Below, one piece after another: positions 29,501 to 41,471 of a stretch of DNA of 64,000 nt. Position 1 is the first letter of the stretch. Each line of letters opens with the position of its first letter. The notes beneath the pieces were generated by a model. It was not told the DNA's origin. It made no database searches and worked only from the letters and a program-made list of their open reading frames with translations. The DNA comes from Yponomeuta sedellus (lineage: Eukaryota > Arthropoda > Insecta > Lepidoptera > Yponomeutidae): NCBI GenBank assembly GCA_934045075.1, contig OW203738.1:4703487-4767486 (forward strand), read 5' to 3'. Made by a program: the position numbers and the translations under genes.

Positions 29501-29504
29501 ATAA

Positions 29505-29625
29505 CATTGGCCTTTGCATCTACGTAATGAGATGATTTATATAGCGTCCAGTGGCACCTTCATTCACACTAGATGGGAGGGAACCACTCGGACGCTGAAG
29601 TACCTGGGACATTGTTTTCTCCGGG
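29505..29625 (-). repeat. Family E SINE-like repeat, reverse
   Basis: Reverse complement of the family E core, including gcgtccagtggcaccttcat and gtacctgggacattg. Confidence 0.65.
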
Positions 29626-30187
29626 CATAACTACTTTTATAATGGTCTCACTTTACTACTAATAATAAGTTTCAACAGCTAAATGATGCCATTTCAGCCT
29701 ACACCATGGCTTATTGATCTAAATGAACCAAACTTTTTTAAGCAAAAATTAAAATAATCCACAGACTTTAGCCATACTCCCTTTACTTAATTTGACCATA
29801 TTCACATCGGCAGCTGAGCCTCTCAATATAAAAATATTGAAACTGACGCAATAAGAATTGGCAGTTCTTAGCAAATTGAACAAAAGCTTTGAATCATGTG
29901 GTGCTGTATCAGACGCAAAGTAAGAGTGTTAGGTACTTACAACATGCATTTGGCAAGCAGATGGCTCGCAGTGCCAGATGCGTCGGTATTTACAAAAGGA
30001 TCATTTACTATTCAGTTCAACGGCACAATAAAACAAATAAAGGCAATGGAAAATTTTTAGGTCAACTCTGTCGATGAGGTTGTCATGAATGACAGCTGAT
30101 CAAAGCCTTTACGTCGCAAAATCGTGTCTTACGTTAGGCAAAATAAGTATGGGTGTCTAAAATAAAACTTTACTTGAAAAAAATCAA

Positions 30188-30535
30188 AGATGGTGGTCGC
30201 TACCACCGGTAGAACACCGGCATCTCAATCACGAGGTCGTGGGTTCGAATCTCAGCATCTACCAATGACTTCGTTTTCTAAGTTATCTAGGTAATCATTT
30301 GTGAAGTTATAGTAGCAACACCACCCGCTAACTGTGAAGGAAAACGTCGTGAGGAAACCTGAGTAACTCCAGGTGTTGAAATTCTCCGGCGCTTGATATT
30401 GCCAATCCGCGGTGGGCACGCGTGTTAATTAAGCCCAAACTCTGAGAGAAGGGCTGTGATGTGCAGTCAGTCTACTGCACACACTGCCCATTGCACTGTA
30501 GCTATGTGTACAGCTTTTTAGGCTAAATAAAAAGA
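30188..30535 (+). mobile_element. tRNA-derived SINE, family A, near full length
   Basis: The tRNA-like head has an A-box-like gtggtcgctaccaccggtag and a B box ggttcgaatctc. The body runs through gtgaaggaaaacgtcgtgag and ccgcggtgggcacgcgtg to an A-rich end (aataaaaagaaatta). It is the most complete family A copy here, together with 52009-52310. Not a functional tRNA: no convincing acceptor stem. Confidence 0.75.
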
Positions 30536-30581
30536 AATTAAAGAATAGTAAGATGGGGCGATTCTTTCTCTATAGTGGAGT

Positions 30582-31106
30582 TTACACGTTCAGTCTGGCG
30601 TCAGTTCAGTCCGTGACCTTGATCAAGCTCGGATTGATGCCAGACTGATGAAGCATCAAAATATTCGAATATCCGTCAGTCCACTGAATAGGCAATCAGT
30701 TTGCCGTCAGTCTTAGGGTTGCCAGATGGATGGTTGGTGCTATTCTAGGCCGACACCACACAGCACTCAGCACATCAACACAGACTTAATTTGCAGTCAG
30801 TTAAATCTTTAATTCTTACTCAACACGACTTTAAAATCAAGACTTGTGAAGATTTTCATAATTATTTGTTGAAAAATCAAGAACTTCTTGCAAAAATTGG
30901 CAGCTCAGCTCATTTATTTTAAGTATATTTATATGATTAAAATAAATAGAAAAATTATTAACAAAATCGTCTAATTTGTGCACGTCCTCGTTTTCCACAG
31001 AAAACCCTCCTTTTTAGACCCATCTGCCCTCCTTTATCAAATTATCATCGGCAACCCTCGTCTAACTAGACTGACGGAATTGACTGACGCCAGACTGAAC
31101 ATGTAA
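30582..31106. mobile_element. MITE with TTCAGTCTGGCGTCAGT ends and a second element nested inside
   Basis: The outer inverted ends are acacgttcagtctggcgtca at the left and its complement (tgacgccagactgaacatgt) at the right. Inside, 30715-31058 has its own inverted ends AGGGTTGCC...GGCAACCCT. No coding. Confidence 0.6.
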
Positions 31107-31109
31107 TTT

Positions 31110-31690
31110 ATCGTAAATTTTGCCCATTAGAGTAGCCTTTACCTAAATATCTTGAAAGTATTCTACCAAATCCAACTTATCAACGTTGACGAAGTGTCAA
31201 TATGAAACCCAAGAGCACCTGTGACTGTCTATTGCTGTTTTCGAGTGCGATATTCCCATAAATATTTAAAAGGGTCATATGTCGAGGCGTTCTTCGAAAG
31301 CCAACAAAGGGAGGAAGCGCCCGGGTGGCCGAGGACAAAAACAAAAGACGTCCGCGCTGTTTCCCTTGCCCAAGGAGGATGCAGAAAAAAGGTCCCGAGT
31401 GAATAATTTCTGACTTCTCTATGGCTTTCAATGAAGTCCTACAAGAACTGATTTCGTGGGCAGAGCTTAAGGCGCTTTGGGGTGCTAACTAGCGGCCACC
31501 ACCAAACGGAGTCAAAATCATAACTTGTTTTATAATAGACTTAAAAAAAAAATAACTTTCATATAGTTAGTGGCTCACGTTTTAGATTGACATTCAGCAA
31601 ACAGAATGTAATTTTTTTACGTCGAAATAAATTTATTTGATTAATTACAATTGTACTGTATATTTTTCATCATATTGTATATTTTTTTGT
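31110..31690. other. Intronic stretch without recognised features
   Basis: Short open frames exist on both strands near 31180-31430 but have no domain or splice context. Confidence 0.35.
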
Positions 31691-31699
31691 TCATCTACT

Positions 31700-31835
31700 T
31701 ACTTAGTCCATCCAACGGTTGTCTGGAGAGATCACTTTTAATGATAAAGCCGCCGTCTGTACTCTTAGGTTAAGAAATATCTGTGTAATTTCCATTTTCT
31801 ATAAAGTGTTCTCTATATCTTGATATATATGATAA
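31700..31835 (+). repeat. Family G retrotransposon 3' end
   Basis: ccatccaacggttgtctgga ... gtctgtactcttaggttaag ... ataaagtgttctctat, collinear with the copy at 51790-51940. Confidence 0.65.
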
Positions 31836-31876
31836 CTATATAGTATTTTCTAAGGTTAACACGAGCTGTAGACATA

Positions 31877-32058
31877 ATTAAAACTGTTTTTATACGGATT
31901 TATGCTCGTTTATTACATTTTTACAATTTTCCAACGTTTCGGCACTTTTTCAGGTGCCGTGGTCATCCGGGACCACGGCACCTGAAAAAGTGCCGAAACG
32001 TTGGAAAATTGTAAAAATGTAATAAACGAGCATAAATCCGTATAAAAACAGTTTTAAT
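31877..32058. mobile_element. 182-bp perfect or near-perfect palindrome
   Basis: It begins ATTAAAACTG and ends CAGTTTTAAT. The two arms of about 88 bp appear identical in inverted orientation and meet at gtggtcatccgggaccac. It is a snap-back element with no coding. Such symmetry suggests recent origin or repair-driven homogenisation. Confidence 0.85.
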
Positions 32059-32282
32059 ATATGATAACTATTTTAGATCATACGGCCTAGAACGTAATAT
32101 CAACATAGGACCTTAATCGATGTCCGTTAAAAACGGCCGTTATTCCATTGGTGACGCTAGTAAGCACCCCAAACCCCCCCAAGGCCGCTCCGTTGAAGAA
32201 AAACCACTTGAAATTACACCAAAGACTTCAAATATATTGGAGCATTGAATTACTATGATTATTACGTTGGTGTATTTAAAAA

Positions 32283-32575
32283 AATGAATGTTGCGTTGGT
32301 TTGGACGTGTGGAGAGGATGAAGGAAGAAAGATTGACGAAACAAATAAATATTGCGAATATAAGTGGAAGGGCCGTTAAGGGATCCCCAGGCGGACATTC
32401 GACCAAATAGGGGATATATTAGCAAAGGGGAGATAAAAAGTATCCGGAACCGGCGTGCGTGCATGCAACGACTTATGAACTTTGATGAAGCGAAGGTGTT
32501 CTGTCAGGATCGTGGCAGTCCCTGGTCTCTGCCTACCCCTCTGGGATACAGGCGTAAGGTTATGTTGTGTTGATG
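32283..32575 (+). pseudogene. LINE family D 3' coding remnant
   Basis: It translates discontinuously to LRWFGRVERMKEERLTKQI and a tail ending in a tacccctctgggatacaggc signature. This is the typical C-terminal region of an insect endonuclease-RT LINE. Frameshifts and stops interrupt it. Confidence 0.65.
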
Positions 32576-32969
32576 TTTTCAAGCAATGGTGGAGTCATTA
32601 TTGATGATCCGGAACCGGAAATAATTTGTCATTCCGGTTAATTATAAATTGACATCATTTCGTCAAAACTAGTCGGTTCTCGACAGGAAATTATTATAGA
32701 CGCTACTCTGACATAGAGCACGGAATTATTTGACTCGAGAAAACATTGCTTACTAAGGCAAGAAATTGAATTAATTCGTTGATAATGAAATAAAATTAAA
32801 TGAAAAAAAATTAAATGAAAAGGTTTTATTTAAAGTAGCGCAGAAAACTGCGGCTTCATGGACGTTACAAGTCAAACTAGGTGTCCATTTCAAAATCTTG
32901 ATCATTTTGAAGTAAAAGTGGACAAAACAACTCCAAAATTAGTCTTTTCAAAGTCCTTAATTAACAGTT

Positions 32970-33085
32970 TACATAATTTTAATAAACCTATTTATAGGCT
33001 ATAAATTCCACCTATGCCTGTACTCGAACCCGCGACCTCTGGCTCACCGTGCCAGCACGGGTTAGTGCATTAAAAAGAATATAGT
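32970..33085 (-). repeat. Family B SINE fragment
   Basis: Inverted-end sequence (aataaacctatttataggct), B box on the minus strand (tactcgaacccgcgacctct) and the gcacgggttagtgcattaaa tail. Confidence 0.65.
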
Positions 33086-33089
33086 TTAC

Positions 33090-35280
33090 ATATTTTTTAC
33101 AAAACTCATGCATTTTACATGCTTTAATTTCAGACATCATTGTCATCTAAATAATTATTAATAGTATAGAACACGAAACAAAAGTCACTTCAAGACAGCC
33201 GCTGCCAGGGTCAAATGGACAATAGTAGTAATACAAAATTCAATTACGTTTTGCTTTTAACACCTTTGGCGCCATGCACATGGAGTTACAACTTAGGTCA
33301 TAAAACACGGCCTCGGACATTCGCCATGCCCGCACATGAAGCAGTTAAAATGGCAAGGAATTTCCACACTTGCACCACTAGAACTACCCATGCGATTTCC
33401 GCAGGATACGATAATATTTTATCGTCGAATTGAAAGCAGTAAAAATACATGGGGTTTTTCTGTAATATTTTTATCTGACCTTTCGTAACATTAGTACTGC
33501 GTCGCCGAATTCAATTGTTTTTTCTATTATATGTGTCAAAAGTTTTGCATGCTTGGATGAATGAAACCATGTAACCTTGTAAGGTCGTCCGATCTCGTTT
33601 ATTTTTGGTACGCATCGCTGCCCACGATACTGGAATAAACAGCCGATGAAATTGACCGTTATAATACAACAATCGAGTTAATTGTAATGTGTCAGGTTAG
33701 CTAATGTTCACGCTTATTAAGTCTTTGGAGTGTGTAATGCGACCTAATTGTTCGTTTTGGTATTAGTTGAGTTAGAACTGGTAGTAATGTAAATAAAAAG
33801 TTGACAGGACGGCGATAAAATGACACTAAAACTTATCAAACTAATGAAGTTATTACTAGACATAAACATAATAACAAGTTATTGTAATCCTACAGCCGAT
33901 TCGAATTAATCAAATGGCGCCAGTTTTTCACATGAATATGTAAATTTTATTATTCCTAGAAGCATAGACATAATTAAAATCTCAAATTTAAACAAAATTT
34001 TTGGTAAAAGCCCAATACTAGCAGCTTATGATAGCATGTGACTTTATCAGGCTACTTCATTGGTAAGAGGAATAAAGATGCATTTAACAGTCCGTACCTA
34101 ACAAAACAAGTAGGTAGGCTTGCTGCGAGATTATTAATCATGTTTACGTCCTCCGCATTCCACTCTAGCCAAATCGTCCGAAATATTTGCATTAATTGGC
34201 CACCAAACCAGTATAAACTGACTCTAAGATAAACAAAATACTTGGGTTGATTAGATAAAATAGAAACGAAAGAATATTAATTCCGATAAACTAATATTGA
34301 CAGCGGCCCGTTTTATCACGTCCGGTGAAGCAAGTAACGGGAGCGAATTTCATTGGAGCTGTCACAATTTACAAAATGTGCAATAAAGTGTATCTACTTT
34401 ACAAAAATACGAAAAAGTAATATTTATGAAATATGATCAGTTTAAGCTCTACATATTTTAGTGATTCAAATAAAAAAAAATAGAATTTACTATGCGCATA
34501 ACCAATGCCTACGAAAACACTACTAACTCACGTCCAGTTACTCCAATCAAAGAAATAACGAATCCTCATAAAGAGTCCGAAGTAACTGGCCATCTGCTCC
34601 GTGTGGTCGAATGTTAAATCAACTTTTTTTTCTTATATAAAAATGTGATTTATTTAACTGCCGCCGGCGGCGCCGCGGCGAGGTCACCGCGTTCGTCCGG
34701 CGCCATGCTGCCATTACACCGGGTTTCCCGCCTATACGGTCGCTATTATTGATATTGCCATTTCTGGACTGTTTGATGTGAAATGAGAAAGCTCTGCGGA
34801 ATCCGGACTTTATTGGCGTCTTGTTAGCTGATTGGGGAGGATGTGGAGAAATACGACGTCATGCGACTTTTAGAGGCAGTTTAACTGAAGGCTTGCTGAT
34901 GTGAACACGATTCTTCTAACTCAAAGCTCCTCAAGAGGTAGTTTAAGTTATCTTTGGCTACGTTTTTTACTTTAGCACAGACTGTTTGTCGCTTTGTTTT
35001 AAGGCATCGTGTTTTGTAAAAGAAAGAAAGTACATTATTTTTTTGCAAAATTACAAAAAGATAATGCAATTTAACATAGCTTTTAAATAGTCAGTGGACA
35101 GTGGTAGTTTGGCTTTTTTCTTTGTGCTGTTTGATAAGTACGTACGTAATGCTTAAAACCACGTTATGTGTTGAAAAGAATGGACAATGTTGTAGGTGCA
35201 AAAATTTTTCGGAGGCTAGGATGTTGATAGAGCTCGTAGAGTAGTGATTTAAATAATAATTAAACTTTTAATTATTTGAC
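33090..35280. other. Large repeat-poor intronic block
   Basis: About 2.2 kb with no sequence shared elsewhere in the window. It includes a GC-rich island at 34650-34760 (ctgccgccggcggcgccgcg). No coding signal. It may hold regulatory DNA of the host gene, but no motif is diagnostic. Confidence 0.4.
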
Positions 35281-35284
35281 TAAT

Positions 35285-35530
35285 GATCGTTGATGAAGCG
35301 ACGGTGATCTGTCAGGATCGTGATAAAAGGCATTCCTTGGTAGGTATTTGCCTACCCCTCTGGGATACGGACATGATGTTTTGTTGTGATTATTTGACAT
35401 CGTGAGGAAACCTGAGTATCTGATGTGTGCAACTACCTCAGCGCTTGAAAGTGCCCATCCGCGGTGGGCAGCGTGGTAATTAAGCCCATACTCTCTGAGA
35501 GAAGGCCCTGCAATTTAGGCTGCATAAAAA
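35285..35530 (+). repeat. Family D LINE tail next to a family A SINE fragment
   Basis: 35285-35385 carries gttgatgaagcgacggtgat and tacccctctgggatacggac. 35396-35530 carries catcgtgaggaaacctgagt ... ccgcggtgggcagcgtgg from a SINE of family A. Confidence 0.6.
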
Positions 35531-35539
35531 TAAATATAC

Positions 35540-36590
35540 TTAAGCCCTGATGTTTGGAAAATATAAATTTAACAGAAAACTTATATGAAATTAAAGTGGT
35601 TTTAATACACAAAATCGAATGCATGTGTTTTAGGAATGGTGTAACTATACGTTTATGACTATTGTATGTATCTAAAATTGTGTTTAGTGTATACAATAAT
35701 ACTACCTACTTATAAACATTTTAGTTCAGCCAACCACGTATTTCAGACAGCCAACGCCGAATCCATCTTCACACAGATGTTGCAGTCACAAAATCATTGA
35801 CTAAAAATGGACATCCATCACGAGATACAGATGAATAAAACCAAAAATCGAAATGGCAATCGACCCATCTGCAATGGTAAAATACCACACCGCATCCGGG
35901 TGCGTCTAAATCCTTCGGACCAATTCAAATGCACCACGAAAAACTATTTCAGAAATTCATGAAAATACCCTCCTGCGATGTATTACCATTTCCTATGCCC
36001 CGCGACCCAAATTAAAACCTAAAAAAACCTAATTTCTATGCAGTGTACCGTATAAACGTCGTTTTTCGCGAATAAAGCGGTGGTTTTTATGCGAAAGCTC
36101 CATGTTTTGGCATGCGAGACAAATTGCTACTGCCAAAATGTCAATTCGGTGCAATTTTTCTCACCGACCAGGTGGAAGTATGTATAATACATAGCGAGCA
36201 TTGAATATGTAACCCAGTCATCTTGAACTGCCTTGTGGAATACAAAATATATTATGGCGGGTAGTACGGATTTATGTACAGTCCGGACGGTTAGATGGAA
36301 TGCTGACAGGGATGACTCCCTGTCAGCAAAACGAATTCCTCCATTATTTTGTCAATAAATATGTTAAAGAACTGCATAAGTAATGCAATGCCACATTTCA
36401 AAAACCTACCCACTGTAACTTGTACAATCTGGCTACCGTCCCCCGCGATACAGCGCCTTAGAGTATAGGTACTACCTAATAGTATATTAGTATATACTCT
36501 AAGTACAGCACTAGTCTAGGGAACATTGATCACAAAATAAAACTAACGGCCCTGTTTATAAAAGATGATTCTACTATAACACTGCTTACA
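35540..36590. other. Repeat-poor intronic block
   Basis: About 1 kb without window-internal copies. A perfect 11-bp-arm hairpin (gctgacaggga / tccctgtcagc) lies at about 36303-36330. No gene. Confidence 0.4.
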
Positions 36591-36599
36591 GCGAATAAT

Positions 36600-36680
36600 T
36601 GTTGTTGATGAAGCGAAACAGATCTGTCAGGACCGTGGCAAATAGAATTACAATTTATAGAACTTGCATGGAATCAGGCG
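36600..36680 (+). repeat. Family D LINE tail fragment
   Basis: gttgatgaagcgaaacagat followed by ctgtcaggaccgtggcaa identifies a short truncated copy. Confidence 0.5.
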
Positions 36681-37079
36681 TTACTCGTTAAACATTTTTA
36701 ATAAAAAAATTGGCGGAATATAGCAAAGTAATTTTCCGATTTTAATTTATAGAAGGACAAATCAAGCTTTACTATGACGATTGGATGTAAATTGCAAGGT
36801 CGGTTAACCCACTTATTAACTAGCAGGATTATTTGGCTACGTAAGTAATATACATCGATTTGTCATAAATACACTATGAATTGTAGTTTTATGAAACGAG
36901 GCTCTGCATGCTACTACTACGCGAGACGCTCGTTTTAATAGTCAAAAGTTGCGGCTTTCCAGAACATTAATTGTCGAATTGTGACATTTTATCGCCACAA
37001 AACGTCGCAGTCGTACTGTCAATGCTGCCTGGGCAGTATGATGAGACATATGTAATATATTGGAAAGTTGCGATTTTTG

Positions 37080-37400
37080 ACACTCAAAGCGCAGACCCTT
37101 CTCTGCCGACCCCTCAGGGATATTTATGTATGTATGTATGTATGTATGTATGTATGTATGTATGTATGTATGTATGTATGTATGTATGTATGTATGTATG
37201 TATGTATGTATGTATGTATGTATGTATGTATGTATGTATGTATGTATGTATGTATGTATGTATGTATGTATGTATGTATGTATGTATGTATGTATGTATG
37301 TATGTATGTATGTATGTATGTATGTATGTATGTATGTATGTATGTATGTATGTATGTATGTATGTATGTATGTATGTATGTATGTATGTACGTACGTATG
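37080..37400 (+). repeat. (TATG)n microsatellite, about 67 units, seeded on a family D tail
   Basis: About 270 bp of nearly pure TATG repeat (37124-37393). It directly follows ctctgccgacccctcaggga, the end of the family D retrotransposon tail, so the array probably grew from that tail. Apparent long YVCM/YIHT reading frames are artefacts. Confidence 0.92.
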
Positions 37401-37404
37401 TTCT

Positions 37405-37735
37405 AGCGCTGTCGGCCCCGCTGGTTTCCCATGACAGCTTGGCGCCACACCGCTAACGTATTCAGCAAGAATTGCGCTTCTCGGAATATTCGTGCGGCCG
37501 ATCGATCCTATGGGGCTTTTACTTATTCCTCACAGCGGCTGCCGATAGGAAATGTACGTCAGACAATGTGGGTGAACGATACTCTGTATTGGGAAAGGTC
37601 GGCGTGATGTTTTGCGACTTGCGAGGTTTTTTTTTTGACTATTAAAAATAAAAATAGTTCCCGAGAACTCTGTAGATAGCTCTGGTTTCATCTCGAAGTA
37701 GTTAAATACGAGTAAATATTTAAATATTTGAAGCG
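37405..37735. other. Intronic stretch without recognised features
   Basis: Unassigned sequence between the microsatellite and a family C repeat. Confidence 0.35.
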
Positions 37736-37736
37736 C

Positions 37737-38070
37737 TCGTGGCCTAGTCGAACCGAGTGATTGGAATCAATCACTTGAGTTAAGCAACATCAGGCGCGGT
37801 CAGGTGCAGGATGGGTCCCGTGACTACCGCTAGTGGCATTTTTCCGAGCACTCCGTGCTTCGCCCAACACGTTAGGCCGTTGTTGCCGGCTATCATTGAG
37901 CCATCTCAGGGGCCTTATGGGTGGCTTGATAACTTCTGACAGTAAGGCCCGCCACTGTCTTACAATCCTCTACCAATCCGGACTTGGCTCCCGTGGTGGA
38001 GTATGGCCTAACCTTCCTGCGATGCAGGAAGAGACCCGTGCCCCAGCAGTGGGGATATACAAGGGTTGAT
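37737..38070 (-). mobile_element. Family C SINE-like repeat, reverse
   Basis: Reverse orientation relative to 26524. It includes the palindromic tail gtgattggaatcaatcactt, gtgactaccgctagtggcat, and cttcctgcgatgcaggaag. Confidence 0.75.
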
Positions 38071-38074
38071 GTCG

Positions 38075-38800
38075 AAATATTTAAATGGACTAGAAGAAGG
38101 GACTTTGGGCAAAGGGGCAAATGTAACTTATTTGTATCTACTTTGTTACATACGTCACATTACATAGCACGTACAAAGGCGGTCTTATCTCTTTAAGACA
38201 TACCCTGCTGAAAACCGAGAGTAGGAGAACATGAGCCAAAATGTAGCTTTCCTTTGTGACACAATTTAAAAGATATACATTTTATAATGTTGACGTTAGT
38301 TAGATTGTCTAATTCCATTTAAACCATGAAAACCAGCGCTAGTCACCTAGCCTTTTTCTAGCGCTAGCCTTTTTCTGTTGTAGCACATTTCGTTCAGCAT
38401 AATTATATGAGGAACCTTTATTTTTATGTTTTTGTTTTACTTTAAATATTGTTTATCATTTGTGTAATGGTGTTACAATAGAAATAAATGCTTTTCACTT
38501 TCACTTTCATTTACAATCTGAGAAGAAAAAGGAAAATCAACATGAAAAATGGGCCAGGCACCGACTCCCAAACAATACTGGACATTTATCATATGCCATA
38601 ACGGCATAATATACCTCTAACAAAGAGGCAGCGCAGTGACACAAGTGTGGCAGTGTTACAAGAGACAGTCACCTGTGCAAACACTCTTCCTGAGTCACAA
38701 TAGCTTTGTCTGCGGCGGTAGACGAAATATAAACTATGGGTTTCTAGGCTAGATAGATATAACGTAACCTAATTCAGTTTGATGAACTGACAGTTCGATA
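38075..38800. other. Intronic stretch without recognised features
   Basis: No coding or shared repeat. An aataaatgcttttcac segment at about 38480 may be an old retroelement tail. Confidence 0.35.
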
Positions 38801-38806
38801 TTCGAT

Positions 38807-39142
38807 ATCAACCCTTGTATGTCCCCACTGCTGGGACACGGGTCTCTTCCTGCATTGCAGGAAGGTTAGGCCATATTCCACCACGGGGGCTAAGTCCGGT
38901 TGGTAAGACCGTGTCGAGCCTTACTGTCAGAAGTTATAAAGCCGCCATAAGGCCTCTGACATGGCTTAACGACTGCCATTACAGGACAGCCGGCACCTAC
39001 GGCTTAACATGCCTTGCGAAGCACGGAAGCCCTCGGAGAAAATGCTACTAGAGGTAGTCACGGGACGGTCACCCATCCTACACCTGACTGCGTCTGTTGT
39101 CGCCTAGCCGAACCGAGTGATTGGAATCAATCACTTGAGTTA
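38807..39142 (+). mobile_element. Family C SINE-like repeat
   Basis: Forward copy from caacccttgtatgtccccac to gtgattggaatcaatcactt, opposite to the copy at 37737 and about 740 bp away from it. Confidence 0.75.
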
Positions 39143-39149
39143 ACTGACA

Positions 39150-40570
39150 ATAAAACTTAAAAATTGCAACCACTTTCCGCTTTGTTCCTTTTCATAATTC
39201 TTATTCAGCCTGATGCAGCCAAGTACCCAAAGCCAAACTAGAAAATGTATTCTCATTATAAATCCCAAAGTAAAACATATTCACGCCGGCGCCGCCAGTA
39301 ATGTCCATTCGGAGAAAGTTCCAGTCACATCACGACATCCCATACATTAACTCTCGACCGTGTGAATGTATGACCACACGTCACATTACTAAGACTTTTT
39401 TTGTGCAAAAACCTCCAACATTCACTATTAAATTCTCTACAAAACCGTTAACTTACGATGGTAATAATATGAGTAAATCACCCATAATAATGTAACCTCT
39501 TTTGTCGGTGAAAACATTAGGCTGCATGAGTAAGAATCCGTTGATATTAAAACTAAAAAAGTCTTTGTCTATGGCACGCACAAAAGCGCGGCCAAAAAAA
39601 GTGGAGACAAACTTTTGAATTTGAATTGGAACTCTTTCTTTTTAATCCAGACACGCGGCGTTTTGGTTTCTGTGAAATTTGGCGCCAGATCGGTATCTTT
39701 TGGGCGCGAGAGGGTTATCTCGCGCCGAGATCGACACCTATTCAGCCTTTGAGACGGCTTGGAGCAGTCGGGCCCTTTGTGGAGTCCCAACTCTTTGTTT
39801 TAACATGTCGACTTGAGCCGTCCGTAATGAGCATCTTCGACGAAAAGCCGTTTTTTGGTTGATTGCGGGTGATATATTGTTTGGTCTGAAGTGATTTTCG
39901 TTTCAATACAGTTTTTTGCCCTGCGCCCCGGCGTATTAAATCGTGATCATTGATCGCATGTGCGACAGCCTAGTCTATCAACATCCTGTTTTTGAAGAAT
40001 CTCCCTTTAAATTACCGACCAGTGCAAGTTGGAGGCTCAGTTGGTGTCTCTACTGGGCACTCTACAGTTTATGTTAAGTTAGACGAGTATTTTATAATTC
40101 CAATGACTATTTTGATCTAACTACACGATACTAGCATGTTCGTCCCACACTACGGGTTTCCAGCTACAAAACATAATTCCGGTAGCGCTATTACAAGCAG
40201 AACCAGAACACATCCGTTTCTAAAGAAAATAAAACTTATTTGCTGAGCTACTTTATGCCTTGTTGCTTTGAGATAGGAGCTGGACAGCGTGGGAGTGATA
40301 CATTTGCCAGTCTAAGATTGAGTAGGCTTATCTAGTTCTTTGCAGGAACTTATAATCTTCATTACTTGTATCATTTTAATCATCGTTATCGCTCTTTGCA
40401 TAAAAATGTTCTTGTTTTTTCCAATGTACTTAGTTTAAAACATTTTTAAGTCGTTTCACCATCACGTAGGGTGTAACAATGTCACTAAAATGTGGCCCAT
40501 GACACTCGCTTAAGCACGTCGAATCGATTGAGATATTTTTTGCTAAAACCTGACCATTAATGAAGGAGTT
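39150..40570. other. Repeat-poor intronic block
   Basis: About 1.4 kb without window-internal copies or coding signal. Confidence 0.4.
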
Positions 40571-40574
40571 ACGA

Positions 40575-40610
40575 AGGAACATAGAATAGAATAAAGATAC
40601 ATGCATACAT

Positions 40611-40673
<63 letters not shown>

Positions 40674-40677
40674 TACA
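40575..40677 (+). repeat. (CATA)n-(CA)n compound microsatellite
   Basis: About ten CATA units, about 42 bp of CA, then a few CATA units. It abuts a repeat containing gttcgcggctcatatattgt, related in inverse orientation to the sequence beside the (ACAT)n array at 45645. Confidence 0.88.
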
Positions 40678-40940
40678 CCCTTGTTCGCGGCTCATATATT
40701 GTGAGGACCTTGATAGAATTGACCATTATGCGGTCCTACCTTTCCCGTTGACTTAGCACTGTGTAAATCTGTCTACAATCTAGAGCTATCTCGTTCTGGC
40801 ATGAACTTTTATTTGAAGTTTCCATACACACGACTGAGACAGAGATAGAGCTCTTCATAATTTGTTTCAAAAATCGGGCTTGTGCGGTCCCAATTTATTA
40901 TGCGGTCCGACCGCACTTTCGAACAAACGCGTGCGAAAAA

Positions 40941-41266
40941 ACACACCGACCGCATTTTATGCAAAATACAAACGCATTTACACACTGTCCCCACTTTAGT
41001 GCCGTTTGAGAGAAGTTACACACCGACCGCATTTTATGCTAAGTACAAATGCATTTACACACTGTCCCCACTTTAGTGCCGTTTGAGAGAAGTTACACAC
41101 CGACCGCATTTTATGCTAAGTACAAATGCATTTACACCTGTCCCCACTTTAGTGCCGTTTGAGAGAAGTTACACACCGACCGCATTTTAAACTAAGTAGA
41201 AATGCATTTACACCTGTCCCAATTTAGTGCCGTTTGTGAGAAGTTACACACGGACCGCATTTTGAT
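40941..41266 (+). repeat. 77-bp satellite, four copies plus a partial
   Basis: Units start at 40941, 41018, 41095, 41171 and 41246 (spacing 77, 77, 76, 75) with acacaccgaccgcattttat ... cactttagtgccgtttgaga. Copies 1-3 are very similar, copy 4 is diverged and copy 5 partial. Flanking sequence repeats the motif tgcggtccgaccgca. Confidence 0.88.
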
Positions 41267-41471
41267 GTTGTTGCATACTCAATCACCTCTCCCTTTTCTA
41301 GTATTTAGGTAGGTACCTAATTAATGCGTCTTCGCAATATTATAATATGCACTAAATCACATTAACCTGCAGTCCTCATAATATTCCTTCGTGAATGCGT
41401 TTTCAAACTATCTTGATCTGTAAAAAATTTAAAAAGCCGCGCGCGATCTGCTCGCTCCGCTGCGCCGCGTT

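Noticed and set aside
37068..37456. Long open frames of repeating YVCM or YIHT residues
   Set aside because: They are translations of the (TATG)n array in every frame and have no start context or homology. The frames at 45551-46001 are the same artefact of (ACAT)n.
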